Of a stretch of 64,000 nt of DNA, positions 10,915 through 24,300 are shown piece after piece; positions within the stretch are counted from its first letter, which is position 1, and each line of letters begins with the position of its first letter. Below the pieces are notes generated by a model, which ran no database searches, was not told the DNA's origin, and saw only the letters and a list, made by a program, of their open reading frames with translations. The stretch spans positions 58,940-122,939 of the forward strand of contig JAAEAF010002301.1 in assembly GCA_011037195.1 (NCBI GenBank), in the 5' to 3' direction. Source of the DNA: Triatoma infestans (lineage: Eukaryota; Arthropoda; Insecta; Hemiptera; Reduviidae). The position numbers and the translations under genes are program-made.

Positions 10915-11704
10915 TGTAATGACATATCAATGTCAAGTGGCTCCAGCCAGCCGTTATCTTCACAAAAGATGACAAGAAGAAAGGATAATTTATAACTAGT
11001 GGCCCAGCCGGCCGCTGTCTTCAAGACAAGGGCCGCGCCGAACAAAAAGCCTTTTCAATACAAGGGTCGATACATCAGTATCAAAGACAAGCACCGATAA
11101 AACCCTTTTAAACAAGGATCATTATTGAACAGAAGCCACCTGGCCGATTCAAGGCTACCAGTCTTTGAAAATCACCGATGGGCGGCCATCTGTCGCCAAA
11201 GCTGGCCACTGACCTAAATCACACTGGTCACCGACCTGGCCAAGGTCGCACACTACGAGAGATGTCTTAGTGTGAGTACTACTTACACACCTGACAGTGT
11301 GTGATTAATACTAATATAAACTACGCCCCACTGGAGAAAGGGATCAGTATTATCATTACGATTATTAGCATTACAGTTTCAACGAGCAGCAGTGATACTT
11401 GAGTTCCGCGTGCGCGTCCCTATACAAGGTTAAACTTATAATTATTCTATCAAACATTTCATAGTTGTGCATATTAGTTTTATTTATTTTAATCATTTAA
11501 AATTAGTTGTTGTTTATCTCTTTAAATTATTTATTTATTTCTAACAGCTCATATAAATTGTAGTTACCATTTCACACATTCAAATTATTGTAAAAATATA
11601 GTCTATTTTTGTAAATTCAGTGTTTAGTATTTCAAGTAATAACTCTCTAAAATCTCTAAACTAACTTCCGCCTAATAAATCCCTCTTCAAGACATCTGAC
11701 CTCA
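10915..11704 (+). mobile_element. Solo LTR, family L1, copy 2
   Basis: A 790-bp relative of the LTRs at 5078 and 60330, beginning TGTAATGACAT and ending ACCTCA, with an exact 4-bp TSD ATAG (10911-10914 and 11705-11708). It is longer than its sisters in the middle (extra sequence around 11100-11200 and 11270-11310). It ends earlier: the other two continue ~28 bp past the equivalent 'acctca' to 'ccactaca'. No internal retrotransposon sequence is present. Confidence 0.8.
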
Positions 11705-11708
11705 ATAG

Positions 11709-12730
11709 CCTCCTTTGCAATATTATTATTGTATTATAATTAATGTTATTAACTAAAGATATCAATTTAATTATTTGTAAATAACACTCTAATTAATAAG
11801 GGAGTGGCACAAACAATAATTTCACCCTCCCTATCGTCGACTAGATTGATGATATAAAAAGAAATGTGTATGTAGATCCTCAATGCCTGTGGTTCCACCC
11901 TGGTTTACTGAGCCTGAGTGTTGTTTGTGAAAGCCACAGAGTCTAGCATGTACCCTATCCCAGCTCGAGTGGCCATAGAATGAGGCACATTAAATGACTA
12001 GGAGAGCTAATGACCATCGCAGTCAATGCGCCGAATTAAAAATTAAGAACTATGAAATAATTTCAGACTGTAACATTTAATCGAAACCTCTTAAAACTTT
12101 GAAATTTATAACATCCGATTGTGGAACAAACAAACAAACTGCTTAAAGACAACGAAATGTTTAATAAAACTATGAAGTTGAAGATATTTTGTCATTTAGA
12201 AGTATAGTCTTTGCAGTAGGAGAAAATGTCTTAAAGTTTTTTCTGATAATAATTAAATAAAGTAAAGCAGGGAGATTTTATGGAAATTGTGTTACTACTA
12301 TTAATTACGAAAGAAAAATAACAAATGTGCATCCTATTATACAAGAAAGAAGGTGATTTTCATTAAAAAGAAAAATGCCTCTATTTTCCTAGTTTTCTTC
12401 GGCTGCTTTTCAGTAATAAAGCTCTCCGTACTTTTCTTTATTACTAAGCTTTTCATCCATAACAATGCTTCTATTTTATGTTGTTTATTTCAGGAGATGT
12501 ATATTATTTCAGAAGGTGTTTTTACTAGTCTAGTTTTATATGATATAAATCTCATATTATATTAAAAATTTCAAAAAAAAAACTTTTTTGTTTCAGTTGA
12601 AGGAATACATTAAAACAACTTGCATCATTAAAACAGTTAAGGCAGACGGCTTGCCATTGCCTTAGAATTTTTTTCTTTTTTTTTTTGCACTTATTTATTA
12701 CAAATTATTATTATTAAGAACAGTGGAAGA
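11709..12730. other. AT-rich DNA with a possible SINE tail scrap
   Basis: 12008-12047 resembles the 3' tail of the short SINE family ('taatgacc...gcgccgaattaaa'). The rest shows nothing I can support. Confidence 0.35.
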
Positions 12731-12732
12731 TT

Positions 12733-13025
12733 AGATTAGATTGGCAACAGGGAAGAGCGGGCCTCATTCCACTGCGACATATAATAAGAGGTCTATTGTG
12801 GATCCCCTAAGATTATAGCACATCACTCAGCTTCGCCCTCTTAATCAGGCCTAGCAAAGCTGAGCGTAGCTCCGTCATGATCTTGTCGCCAGTTGAAGAA
12901 ACCTTGTCCTCGTTAGGCCGTCACATATACAAAGGATGTGTACCAGGATTTCCACTTCGACCCTGCAGAATCGGCATAGCGCGTTCATCTGCTTATAGTA
13001 GTAATTGGTGTATGTGCATATTCAG
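12733..13025 (-). pseudogene. LINE 3' end scrap with Cys-His motif and (GATTA)n tail
   Basis: The minus strand reads 'LCRFCRVEVEILVHILCIC' (C-x2-C...H-x4-C), the C-terminal knuckle of Jockey/I-group LINEs. After a frame break it continues with 'DKIMTELRSALLGLIKRAK'. The 3' end on the minus strand carries a short (TAATC)n tail (plus 'gattagattagatt', 12733-12746). The copy is severely truncated and abuts the AATTAC block. Confidence 0.6.
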
Positions 13026-13036
13026 CAGAGTTGGGC

Positions 13037-13660
13037 AAAAAGTAATTTCAATTACAATTACGATTACTTACTAATTACTATAATTTGAAATTGCAGAAAT
13101 AAAATTATAATTACATATAATTGAATTAGAATTACTGGTTGAGCCAAAGTAATTCAATTACCAAATACAATTTATTACATGTACTTATAATTACACTTCC
13201 GCAATTCCAAGCAATTTTAATGTAATTACAAGTAGCTAATTATAATTGGTAATTACAATTATTAACGCCAAAATGGCACTACAAAAAGTAATTAGATAGA
13301 ACTCAAGAGACTGAATTCTCTTGAAATTTTTGCCAATTGTTAATGATAATTGGGTGATCGAATTTATTGAAGCCAAGAGATTATTGAATGGAAATATGGC
13401 AGAGTTTATCTTTGTTCAATTACTCAATTTTTTTTTTTTTTGTATTTGTAATTGTATTACTGCAACTGCAAGTACATTTAATTGTAATGGAATTACAGGT
13501 AATTGTAATTTCAATTACATAGCGACAAGAAGTATTTGTAATTGAGAGCGTACAATAATTGATTACAATAATTGAAAGAAGTAATTGCAATTGGTTACTT
13601 AAAACAATTACAGTAATTGTAATTTGATATTACAATTACTTCAGTGTAATTGTTCTATGG
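13037..13660. repeat. AATTAC/GTAATT low-complexity block
   Basis: About 620 bp dominated by interspersed AATTAC, GTAATT and ATTGTAATT words, beginning after 'agttgggcaaaaagtaattt' and interrupted at 13310-13430 by non-repetitive sequence. Both orientations of the word occur on each side of the interruption, so single strands could fold on themselves. Origin uncertain. Confidence 0.65.
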
Positions 13661-14867
13661 AACCAAGTTATTTTTATATTTTGGACCAATCAACTGTTTT
13701 CCTATTGAAAGTACAGTCCAATTTTGCAAAAATATATTGGTTCTTCTGAGACCTCTTCAAATATAATTAGTTGTTTAAGAATATGATTGATGTGTTTGCG
13801 TGTGGAAAATACTAAAACCGAAATTCTAAACTCAGCTCTAATAATTCTACAACAGAAACTGTTTCTATAGAAATTTATAACTTTATTTAAAGTAATATTT
13901 TCTTCTTCAAAAAGCAAAAAGTGCACTGAGTGCACTCAGGCTTCGGGCGCTAATGACCATAGATATTGACGCATTTTAAATTAAAACAAAAAAAACAAAA
14001 AAAAAGGTAGAAAAATAGTTAAATCAAATGCTTGATCATCAGAATTCTAATCAAAAAGCTGCAATAATTCTGATTTCAGTCTGTCAAACAAATCGATTAA
14101 AAATACATCCAGTTACTTAATTTAGTTCCTTTGCTAATTAAATTAAAATTTGTTATGGTTTCTTAAATCTGTCTTTAGTGTTTGTGAATAAGTTCTTTTT
14201 CAATAGAAAAATTCAATGTCAGTGTTTATGACTTGAGTTGAAAAAGACTGGAAAACTTTTGAGTAAAATGGGCAAACTATTGTTTGGATATAATGTTGTT
14301 GTGTTGTTGACATATCAGCTTACCGGAGATATAAAAGCCAATATCTTTTAATACCAAGATCTGCTAAAATCATTTGTAAAATATCCAAAAGAATATATTT
14401 TTTTTTAAAATTAGGGCCAAAAAATGTATTAAGAAGATAAAATATAACCAACGTTGATATATTTTTACATAGGAGAATTTTTTTTTCATTTTAAAATCAC
14501 CGCAACAGTAATATAAAGAAAATTAAATGAATGGTACTGCAATGGCTACAAACATTATCCGCTTAGAGGTAATCCTTTGGACTACTAATTGTAAGAGGTT
14601 TACCTGTTGGCCTTATTCGGCTGGAATGGGGTCCGGGATCTGTAGGAAAAACAAGTATAGACGATTTTTATATCTTAGCCTGCCCATTCTGACTTTACTT
14701 AGTTAGATTAATTTTATTGCTCTAGAAATAAATAATCCCATACCAGTTTTCATTCACTCTCCTTCTGGAAAGTTCCTGATTTTATGGGTGATTAAACAAA
14801 TAGAAAGTGATTTTAATTTTATATAAATATTTATAAACTGACAAACTCTTACAATGATTATTATTAA

Positions 14868-14906
<39 letters not shown>

Positions 14907-15480
14907 GCTACTCTATTCCAGAGAATAGAAACTGATAAACTTAGTTAAGTATATCAGTTTCGAGTTCCTTAAGCCTCAATAGTTATTTATCCTTATATTA
15001 TAAAAGTATTTTGTTGACAGGTTGATGTATTATGTTATGAAGAATTTTAAAGAGTATCGGTCAAGAAAGAAAGAATTAATTATGCCAACGTTTCGACACA
15101 GTTTCCTGTCTTTATCAAGATTTTAATCTAAAATACAATACAATGAGGAACCACAATGCATTAATAAAATTGTAAAATACAAAATAATGATGATAAATTT
15201 CTTTTTGTGAATGAAAATAATATTAAATTTACATACATACATAGTCTTGAAGATTTGGAAAAAGGAATTTTTAATGGAATTTTGAAACTTAGAATTTTTT
15301 TACAGCACAGAAACTTAAAAATTAAAAGTTATTAATTTATTTGTTTTTAATCATCTATTACATACATATATATGTATTTCTGTGGTGTAAAAAAAGTAAC
15401 TTTCAAAGTTCCATTAAATTATTGACATGTTTACATACTTTACGATATGATATTAGTCATACTTAATTCATCAAATAAAA
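13661..15480. other. AT-rich DNA with SINE tail scrap and a microsatellite
   Basis: 13919-14005 is the 3' portion of the short SINE family (plus; 'gtgcactgag...ggcttcgggcgctaatgaccatagat...ttaaatta'). 14870-14902 is a (CA)n microsatellite. No coding sequence is supportable. Confidence 0.45.
14870..14902. repeat. (CA)n microsatellite
   Basis: Uninterrupted CA dinucleotides, about 16 units. Confidence 0.98.
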
Positions 15481-15493
15481 TCCAAGATCCAAG

Positions 15494-15572
15494 ACTGGGT
15501 ATCGAACTCAATACCACAAATACACCTCAGCTTTGCAGTCCGTGCCTCAAACCACTGAGTTATCGTGGCTCG
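15494..15572 (-). repeat. tRNA-like SINE head, second family
   Basis: The minus strand has 'ATAACTCAGTGGTTTGAGGC' (box A region) and 'GAGTTCGATACC' (box B) at roughly tRNA spacing. The sequence differs from the SINEs elsewhere in the window. Acceptor-stem pairing is not evident, so a SINE head or tRNA relic is preferred over a working tRNA gene. Confidence 0.55.
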
Positions 15573-17332
15573 TGAAGTGACTCTTTACAGGGAAGTCTTA
15601 TTTGTCCCTTTTCCAAGAAACTTCTTAGAAAATCAATTTCTATGACGAATAATGTGTCTAATAAAAGATTGTGTGCATACAAAGCATTCATAAAAGACAA
15701 CCTTTTGCTGGAGCGAGATGAAAAAGGAAGATTAATTAAATATTGTAACATTCGTTCAAAATCCATCAACTGGGCCTTTACTATATTTTTTATTTTTATT
15801 TTTTGGCGATGTTTTTGAAAACGACAGTATTTCTTTCAGTCTAAAAGTCGCAAACTAACAAAACACATTAAGTTTATCACATTTATTTGAAAGAGAGATT
15901 TATTCTGTGTATACACAGACACTCCTGGATCCTTTAAACTACAAAAATTTATTACATAAGAATTATGAATATTTGAAATTTATTTAATTCATAAACTGAT
16001 TACCATCTTCTTAATTTAAAATTCATAGAAATTACGCCAATATATTATATCTTTGACGTTACAAATTTATAACGTTAGCATATTTTTTCCACTCACAATT
16101 TGATTAATCCCCATGTTAAAAATGTATTTACACATATTATATTTTAATGGTCGTAACGTCTGACCATTTTAATGGGCAAAATAATCTTGATTGCCAGTAG
16201 GAGGAAGGTAATAATAGAGGGACACAGATATCGACCAACTGTAACAACTGTTTAGTGTATATATATATATATATATATATATAAAGAAGCATATATTACC
16301 CTGTCGATGTTTCTAAAAATCAAAGAAATTTAAACACCCTACATACAATTGATCCTGTTAGAAGAATAGTCTTGATTTTTCTACTAACATTTGTAAACAA
16401 GTGTAGTATGTTTTCCTGGCGAGAGTGTCCCTAACTCCAAGGAAATTATTAGTACATGCTCCATAAATTATATTACATGTATATCTAATCCTTATTTGAA
16501 CATTTCTGAAAAATATTTTAGTTTCTTATTTCGTTTTTTTTTTTTCTGGGAAGAAAGGAAAAAATTAATGGCACAATATTAAAATTGAATAAAAATTACT
16601 CCAAACTGTGATTTTTTTTGTGATAATTGAAATTATAGTATCTGGTATTTTATCCGTCGTAGCATGCATATTTATTTTGTCCCTGACCGGTTTTGAATTT
16701 TCATCCATAGTCAGAGTAATTCTATCCATTTCACTTCAAATGCAATGTTTTCGTTTTATTCGACACTTGTGGTTTGTATGTGCGGGAAGTTATAAAGTTA
16801 TGTGTGTTTAATGACAAAATAGAATTATTATAAAGTATGATTAGACATTAGAAAAGTAGTATGTAATAAATAGCATTTTTTGAAGGATACTTTATAACCA
16901 AATGTTAATGGTGGTGTTAATTTATCAAATCATTTTTATTAGGGGCGGGGGCGATAACAAATTTCAGGAGTATACTATAGTAATAAGAATAGATATAGTG
17001 TGAAGAAAGGGAATGCAAAGTTTAAGGATAATCAAAATCTTGTAAAAATAAAAAATAAATAGGAAATACAAGCAAGATTAATAATTATTTATAGTAGTTG
17101 ATTATAGAAATTAATTATAGTAATTATAATTAATTAATTATAATAGTTGAAAATCAATATTTTTTAAAGAATTTTATAAAAAAAATTCACTTCATTGCTT
17201 TTATACGATGAAACTAAAATCAGTAACCACCACGTTATCTTCTGCAAAACACAAGGGTACTTCCAATCTAATATGGTTCAAATATGGCTGAAGAATGATA
17301 TGGCGTCAAGTTTGACCTGATTGATGGTCTGG
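15573..17332. other. AT-rich DNA, no gene
   Basis: Contains a (TA)n microsatellite at 16255-16283. Small open frames are AT-driven. Confidence 0.4.
16255..16283. repeat. (TA)n microsatellite
   Basis: Perfect alternating TA for about 14 units. Confidence 0.95.
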
Positions 17333-17341
17333 GTGATAGTA

Positions 17342-17784
17342 GATTGTAGACTGTTGTAGGGGATTAATGCACTGCGACCTGAAAGATCATTGTGCCCCCG
17401 GAGCCTTCTCCAGTGCACAGCCGGCCTCCAAGCAGCGTTCTCTAGCTGCATGCAACACTGCTCATCACTGGACATCAGTTCTAGAGGCTCCTAGGAAGAA
17501 AAAATCTAAGGGCAGCATGCTGGATTCGAACTCGGGACCTAAGCGTTGCTATTCCAGCGCGCTACCACTGAACTAATCCCTTCTTTCTCTCTTGGCTTTC
17601 GCCAGTTAACTAGGGACGGAGAGCCTAGTTTGTGCACTAAGTTTGTCCTTGTCTGTAAAGTGTAGAGTTCAAGTGAATTGTGTACTGTCCTGATGAAGTT
17701 TATGGAGTACTGAGCTGTGATAATCCGTGGGGTCGCTACTCCCCAAGTAACTGCATGCAACAAATACCCCTTGCGGGCAACGGC
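17342..17784 (-). mobile_element. Long SINE (family S-long), copy 2, with exact TSD
   Basis: This 443-bp element is flanked by GTGATAGTA on both sides (17333-17341 and 17785-17793). It has the same head, tRNA-like and body order as 8612-9064. Landmarks on the minus strand: 'gcaaggggtatttgttgcat' start, 'ACTAGG...CCCTAGT', 'CTGGCGAAAGCCA' hairpin, box A 'TAGTTCAGTGGTAGCGCG', box B 'GAGTTCGAATCC', and a body ending 'aatcccctacaac'. No poly-A tail is visible; the end is 'cagtctacaatct'. Confidence 0.88.
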
Positions 17785-17793
17785 GTGATAGTA

Positions 17794-19030
17794 TAATGTG
17801 TCAGTTATTATTTTGAATCTTTGCAAATGGGCTCGATTCATTCCATGACCACTTACAGCTTATGTGATGTAGATAATAATAATAATAATAATAATAATAA
17901 GCCTTTATTTAAATATTTTACATAAAATGAAAAACTGAAAAAATTTAAATCTCAAATAATTATCAAATAATTTAAACAAAATAAAATAAAAATCATTAAA
18001 AACTAAAACTTCTCTACTTTATTACAATAAATTTAAAATTTCATGTGATATAGAAGTCTATGTTAAATAGCGAAGCTTGGCCATTCGGGCTAATTATATT
18101 GGATAACAATTTATTGGTATGTTCTTTCTCTGTTTTAGCCCAGACTATTTATTTGCTCTGTTGTCGTAAAAAAAAACCGTAGAAGTATTTCTAACTGGAT
18201 CCAAAATGTATGTACAATTTTTTAAATTTCTTTAATTTTCAGATATATCTGCTGGCTAATATTAACTTGCTTCATAACACAAGAAAAGCTATCTTTTTTT
18301 ATCAATATTTTTTTTTTTCCTTAAGTTTGTAACAAGTTTTATAACTTTGCTATGTAACATGTTATTGTTATAATAATGTGGACCCACCTTAAAAAATCAC
18401 TTGTTAAATAATGTTTATACTGGTAAGTTAAACGTGATTGAAGCTATGGATTAATGAGTGGAACTGCGTCACTTGCTGTAATTGATAAAGATATGTGGGG
18501 TCCGCCACCAGAATTATTCACTATTGTAATTAGTATTTCAGATAAAAAAAATGAACTAATTTCTTTAATTACTTTTCATGATGAAATTCCATTTCCTCCC
18601 TAATTAGTACTTAACCAATTTTGTTAATGAATAATCAATATTATTTACATTCATATAATTAGGTATGCATAAAAGGGTAGTTTAATTATTATTGGTAATT
18701 AGTACTCTTAAAAGTTATGGGAAACAAAACAATTAATCCTGTTTTTGTTTTGTTTTTTGTTTTTGTTTTTTTTACTGCTGTTTTATTGAAGTATTTCGAT
18801 CAAGTCAAATTTTCGATATTGATTTTTCACTGGAAATACTTCTTTTTAAGTCCCGTAAGTTTGAATAAAGTTTTTTAGTTAATGGTGTGTCGTGTGTGTG
18901 AGTCTAGGTGTGTATGGCATATATTAATGTTTATGATATCGAGCTTGAATTCTGGGGGATTACTAAGCTAAGCCTACACAGCCTTAACCAGCCATTCTGT
19001 GTAGTACTTCAGTCGAATTTGCCGCGTTAT
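17794..19030. other. AT-rich DNA with (AAT)n and a family E scrap
   Basis: 17872-17900 is an (AAT)n microsatellite. 18790-18925 is a plus-strand 5' fragment of family E: 'caaattttcgatattga', 'cactggaaata', then 'ggtgtgtcgtgtgtgtg' at the usual TG-rich position. Nothing else is recognised. Confidence 0.5.
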
Positions 19031-19034
19031 TATT

Positions 19035-19745
19035 GTCTGTAGGGAGGAAAACCCTATTCTATCCAAAGCCTCACTAGGCCCATATAGCTACCCCAAGAAA
19101 AACAACAACAAACCGGGTCTAGAACAAAAATCCAGACCCGGATCTAATCCGTCTAAGATTCACCGCAGTCCGAATAAATCGGACAATAACCTTATGCGGA
19201 AATCGCCTCTTCCACAATATCGTCATTCCGAACAAAGGTCCTGTAACCAATTTCCTCACAACCCAGGCAATCAGGTCATAAGATGGATGGGTGTTTCCTC
19301 CTCTGTCTCACAGACTCTATAAAATGTATCCAGCATGAGCCTCATTATGTAAAGATGTCTCCTTAAACCACAATGTCCAGTAAGTGATCCAACCTGATGC
19401 TGTGTGAAAAACACAGCAACGTCTCACTAATGGCCTTGTTCGGACCACCGATGAGCATTTTGAACTGCCGAAAACCAACTGAGCTCATCCATAAGGATGA
19501 ATGCTGTGAAGCGGTCCATGTCAGAAGACATGCCAACAGCAGGCTCGGGACCAATGAAAGGAAGAGAGGCGCAAAATTCCCCATGTGACCTGGCACCCAG
19601 ACTAGAAGCACATCCTTCAGAGAAGAAAGCTCTTCCAGTCTTTTAGAACATTTTAACACCAACCTGGAAGTGAAGACACATGAACTCAGCGCCTTCAGCG
19701 CAGCCTGGCTGTCCAAGCAAATACAAACACCTTTATTTGCCGCGT
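19035..19745 (-). pseudogene. RNase-H LINE 3' fragment, second copy
   Basis: The minus strand repeats the family at 1209-2440: 'CLDSQAALKALSS', 'LVLKCSKRLEELSSLKDVLL' and 'VWVPGHMGNF', with deletions in the following region and a rearranged C-terminus. The 3' end 'tctgtagggaggaaaacccta' matches the terminal segment of the other two copies. It is truncated at 19745 inside the RNase H domain. Confidence 0.8.
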
Positions 19746-19944
19746 TAGAATTCAAATATTACATAGGGTTCATTCAATGTTACTAGCGCTCTCTTCTTGA
19801 CAATAATATAATCTTTCTATTACCTGCCTGAATAGGTACTTGTCCCACCCGAAACTCTAAACTTGGTGTTCGGGCAAAGGAATAAAATGCTGCAGCTTAA
19901 AGAATATTTGCCATTTCTATATAATTGTATAGAGCAGTAAGAAA

Positions 19945-20080
19945 GGGAAGGGATTAGCTCAGTGGTTAGCGCAATGGACCACCAAGAGGGGTACCGGTTT
20001 CGAGTCCAGCACTACTGTCTTTTAGATTTTCTCTTCCTAAGAGCCTCTGCAGCCTGGTGATGAGCAGTGTTGTCATTAAA
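19945..20080 (+). mobile_element. Short tRNA-derived SINE, 3'-truncated
   Basis: Box A 'TTAGCTCAGTGGTTAGCGC' and box B 'GGTTTCGAGTCC', followed by the family signature 'agattttctcttcctaagagcctc' and 'gatgagcagtgttgt', then unrelated DNA. There is no S-long head upstream. Confidence 0.75.
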
Positions 20081-21118
20081 AAAGTATAAATACTAAGTAA
20101 ATAAATATTAATAATAAATGCCAAATTTGGCACCATCAAATTTCCTAGAAATTCTAATCCATTTTTTTTGTAATGAAAATGTCAATTGTGAAAAATAAAG
20201 AAAATTATATACACAAATGACAACAGTATCTGTCTAAAAATGATGACTGCACTTTCTAATATGAATTCTTACCAAAGTACATAATAATAATTATTAACTA
20301 AATAGACGAGTATATACGAAAAAAAATAGAAAATATATATTATTTCTTATCTACTGTTTTCTTTGGTACGTTCCAGGGGACATTTGCTTTTATTTGATTT
20401 TGATCAGAATAGAGCATACTAAAGATGGAAAGAAAGGATAAAAGATAAATTATACTTGATAACAAAGTATGTAGATAGAAGCTTTATGGATAAAACAGCG
20501 CGCATTGATTATATATTACGTATATAGAAGCAATGCGAGTGATTCCATACAAAACATAATGCCACAAAAACACGATGCTTTATCTTCTCTTATGATTTCA
20601 AGTACTATAGTGTTTTTAAAAAACAATGAAGATATATATATATATTAGAGAAAAGAAAACAAGTAGAAAGAATATAAGTACTTTTTGGTAAACAAAAGAG
20701 AACACATCAGTAGTCTAAAAGATAACCTTGTGTGTGTTTGTGCAAAGACATTTTTGAAATGTATATAGGTAATGTATACGGTAAAACTCCTCTTGTAAAC
20801 AAATGTAAATTTATTTTAGCAAAGATATTACATTTTTGATCGTCTTGTTTTTAAGCTTGTATAATAAAGATTACATTTTGGTTAGAAATAATGATAAGAA
20901 GTTATCTATGAACAACTTTAGTTATACAAAATTGTTATATTAATGTAATGACTGACCAGAAATGTCCCCACCATTCAATATAATAAATTTGATTATGTAT
21001 GGTCCCGTTTCTCCATTTCAAATTAAAGTAGAGATCTTACTCTTATATTTACTTTTATTTGGAACTTCAAACCGGAAGCTAATCACATCTCAGCGTACTA
21101 AATAATTTTCTCTGCAGC
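20081..21118. other. AT-rich DNA, nothing recognised
   Basis: No supported feature. Confidence 0.35.
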
Positions 21119-21390
21119 TGAAATGTTATTGGTGTGGATGTGTTTGTTGTAGATTGTGGCGTGAGCAGTTTAGTAAAAGGGCTAGTTACTGTATATTATG
21201 TTTAAGAGAGAAGTAATAAGAATAATCAAGAGAGCACCACTGTTTTTTATATTCTCTAAGAGAAATTAAGTTATTTTAAAATATCACAATAATATGCTTA
21301 TAAGTATACTGTAATTAATTGGAATAAACTCTTATGTTATAACTTAAAATTGGTACAGTTCTGATGTGTTCTCTTTGGTGTCTACAACAA
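21119..21390 (+). repeat. LTR-like repeat, family L2, partial copy
   Basis: Starts TGAAATGTTATTGGTGT and matches the 510-bp LTR at 49135-49644: 'gcgtgagcagtttagtaa', 'atgtttaagag', 'agtaataaga', later 'ctgatgtgttctct'. The far end is not found, so it is truncated or rearranged. Confidence 0.6.
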
Positions 21391-24300
21391 ATCTTAATAA
21401 ATGATCTAGAATAAAGGCAAATCTCGCAGGAGTTTAAGAAAGCGATTCCTGAAGTAAGTGTTCTGGCTTTGGAAGCAGAATGCAGACTGTATTCTTTGAA
21501 AGCAGACTGTCCTGAAGGAATGCTCTCTCTAACAAAATAGTTAGCCAATTAGCATTGTATTAATTTAACGGATTTTTGTGCCTTTGTTTCTCTAATAGCA
21601 ATGACCTAGATTTAGTATACCTGGCTATATCCCGGCCACTAAGATACATTTAAAATATTAACAAAATTAGATTTTTGATACTCTAAAAAATATTCTAAAT
21701 TATTTTTCAAAACTATTATTTTACTATTTCGTTCTTCCACTACACAGCCAATCTACACGGGGTATCCCATTAGAGCAATTTTAAATATCTCCTTTGCATA
21801 GTATCAGTACTGATATTTTCTATTTAATCCTAATATATGGTAGTTTAAAATTTAGACACTCATCATCTCCGATAACATTTCATAAAATTTAAGAAAGGAG
21901 GTTTCTATGGGGATCCATATAAAAGCGTATAAAGATTCGCCTTTCGACGTTAATCATTCCCTCATTTCTTCCTGTACAAGTTTCAAGTCCTTACCCCAGA
22001 CCAAGTAGCTTTCCTTGAACTTTATCTAGTTTTATATAAGAAATCGATACAATAGATACTCTGTATAAGAAAAACAATAAAAAAGCTTTTTATTAAAATC
22101 AATGAGAAACTTGATATCATTTTACAAAACACACTTTTTATAATCAAGTTCTATGTAAGTAGTTTTAAACCTAAATTAGGCTCAATTATTAATTTTGTTC
22201 TTTATATTTACTTTTTGAAGTCTAAAATTGTTTAAAAAATCTGTTTTCGAATTGAAACGCTAGTAAAAAGTGGCAGAAAAAATGAATAGCTTTATCTGTA
22301 ATTACATTAAAATCGTTTCAGCTCCGATTGACTCGAGAAAAACATTTTTGTATATGAAAAGAAGTTAACAAAATCAAAATCGAAATAAAGTAGATAGATA
22401 TAAATATTTTTTTTAGGGGTATAATAATATAAAGTAAATTAAGGTATAGAATACATTAAAGTTACCTAATTGCGTGTGTGATGAGCTAAAGGTGAATATT
22501 TAAATTTGGAGGGGGAAAATTTGCTTGCAGCTTTAGCAGAAGGGAATGTTAGTGGCTTAAATGAATGCTAAATATTAAAAAGGAATAATTTAAATTTATG
22601 ATTGCTGATCCCCCCTCAAAAAAAAAAAAAAACATTTCAGTTCAATTTTTGCAATGTAACATTATGATTCCAATGTTGTCTATGAAGGCAAACTGACTAT
22701 GAACTTGATTGAAATAGTTATTGCTTTGAAAGCATACTAAAGGTATGTTCTAGGCAGGCAAAAATAGTTCTTTATTTCAATTATTTTTTTGTTTATGCAA
22801 CATTTAGAAAGAGAGATGTTTTTAGAAATCTATACAGACAAAAAAACTAATAAGTGTATTTCTTGCTAACCGGTCATATATTGTAGATAATAGCTGCACA
22901 TTATTGATCAAAACATGCCGAGCATTGAAAAACCGTGTGCCCATCACTACTAAAAATGAGATATATACAATGAACTGTTTTTTGAATAGATATATCTGAC
23001 TATGGTATTCCCAAAGATACAAAAGTGTATCATGGCTTTGATTTAGAAAGGTCATGAATAAAAAGTTCCCTTTTTTTTTAGTTTAGAGATCGATGGATTT
23101 GGATGAAAGCTATTTACCGAGGAGGAATATTGATAAAAACGTAAATAGTTAAAGAAAATGGCTGAATAAAATGATTAACAGGGGTAAATTAGAAGAAAGG
23201 CGTAAATGGAGGACAGCTTTCCTTTGTATTATTTGTGCTTTGGAAAATGTGTGGCTGTATGTGTGCGTGTATCGTTGTGTGTTCCAGAGTGCGAATCTAA
23301 TTAGAAAGGGCTAACTGGCGGAACAAAACATATTGCTAAGACCTACTTCTCTGTTGTACTGCCCTCCCCCGCCCCCCATCATTCGCAACCATCTTTACAA
23401 CAATTGGAGACAGAAGTGTGGACCATTGTGATTTAGACCGTGGAACAGATGTGACCCACAGTGTCGTCACTATAAACCCCACACTTCTTGGCCATTGCCA
23501 CTTAGACAATAGGCAGCACAAAGGGGACAATGTCAGTAACCAGGGAAGCTTCTCATTCTATCCTTCACCAAGGCACCTAGGCCTGTTTATGTGTGTGTGT
23601 GTGTGTATGTGTATGTAGAATATATCTCACAATCTCCATTCCACTAACCACCCCCTCCCCTAAATGGCACACCCCAAACTGCACACATACACACAAACAA
23701 TTCTCACATTATTCCACCATACTCGCACACCATTATCACTTCCTGTCAATCGGGTTATACGGGCTTAATTGAATAGGGCCAACCTCGCAGCCGGTTGGGA
23801 GCCATTTATATCTGTGTACAATAAAGCAAGCCATAGCCAGATTCACCAATCAAACGATTAATCCAAAGTGAATAATGGAATATGTCAATTCAATTATTCA
23901 ATAATTATTAAACCATTAGTGTTATCAATTTCAATACATTTTTAATAATGTGTATTTAAGTAAAATTTTTAAGATGATGGATACGTATCATTGTAAATTT
24001 TATAATTTATTTCAATTTGATTATTCCTATAATAAGCATTATACAAACAATATAAAATCATTCAATTCAGGTTTTCAAAAACAGAAATCTTAAGATTGCA
24101 GTGAAAACGCTGTTATTTGATAGAATAAGTGTTTTGCTTGTTTTTGATTGATGCAATTTTGTTTTGTAAATTGTAAAGATTTTCTTAAAAAAATTAATTT
24201 ATTATTATTACAGCTGGGTATATTATAAAGTATGTAATATGTAATAATTCACAAATGGTTATGCAGATTAATGCAAACACTAAGAAATAATGCGGTTAAG

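Noticed and set aside
15494..15572. Functional tRNA gene
   Set aside because: Box A/B-like words are present but paired acceptor and anticodon stems are not convincing; the same holds for 38471-38548 and all SINE heads.
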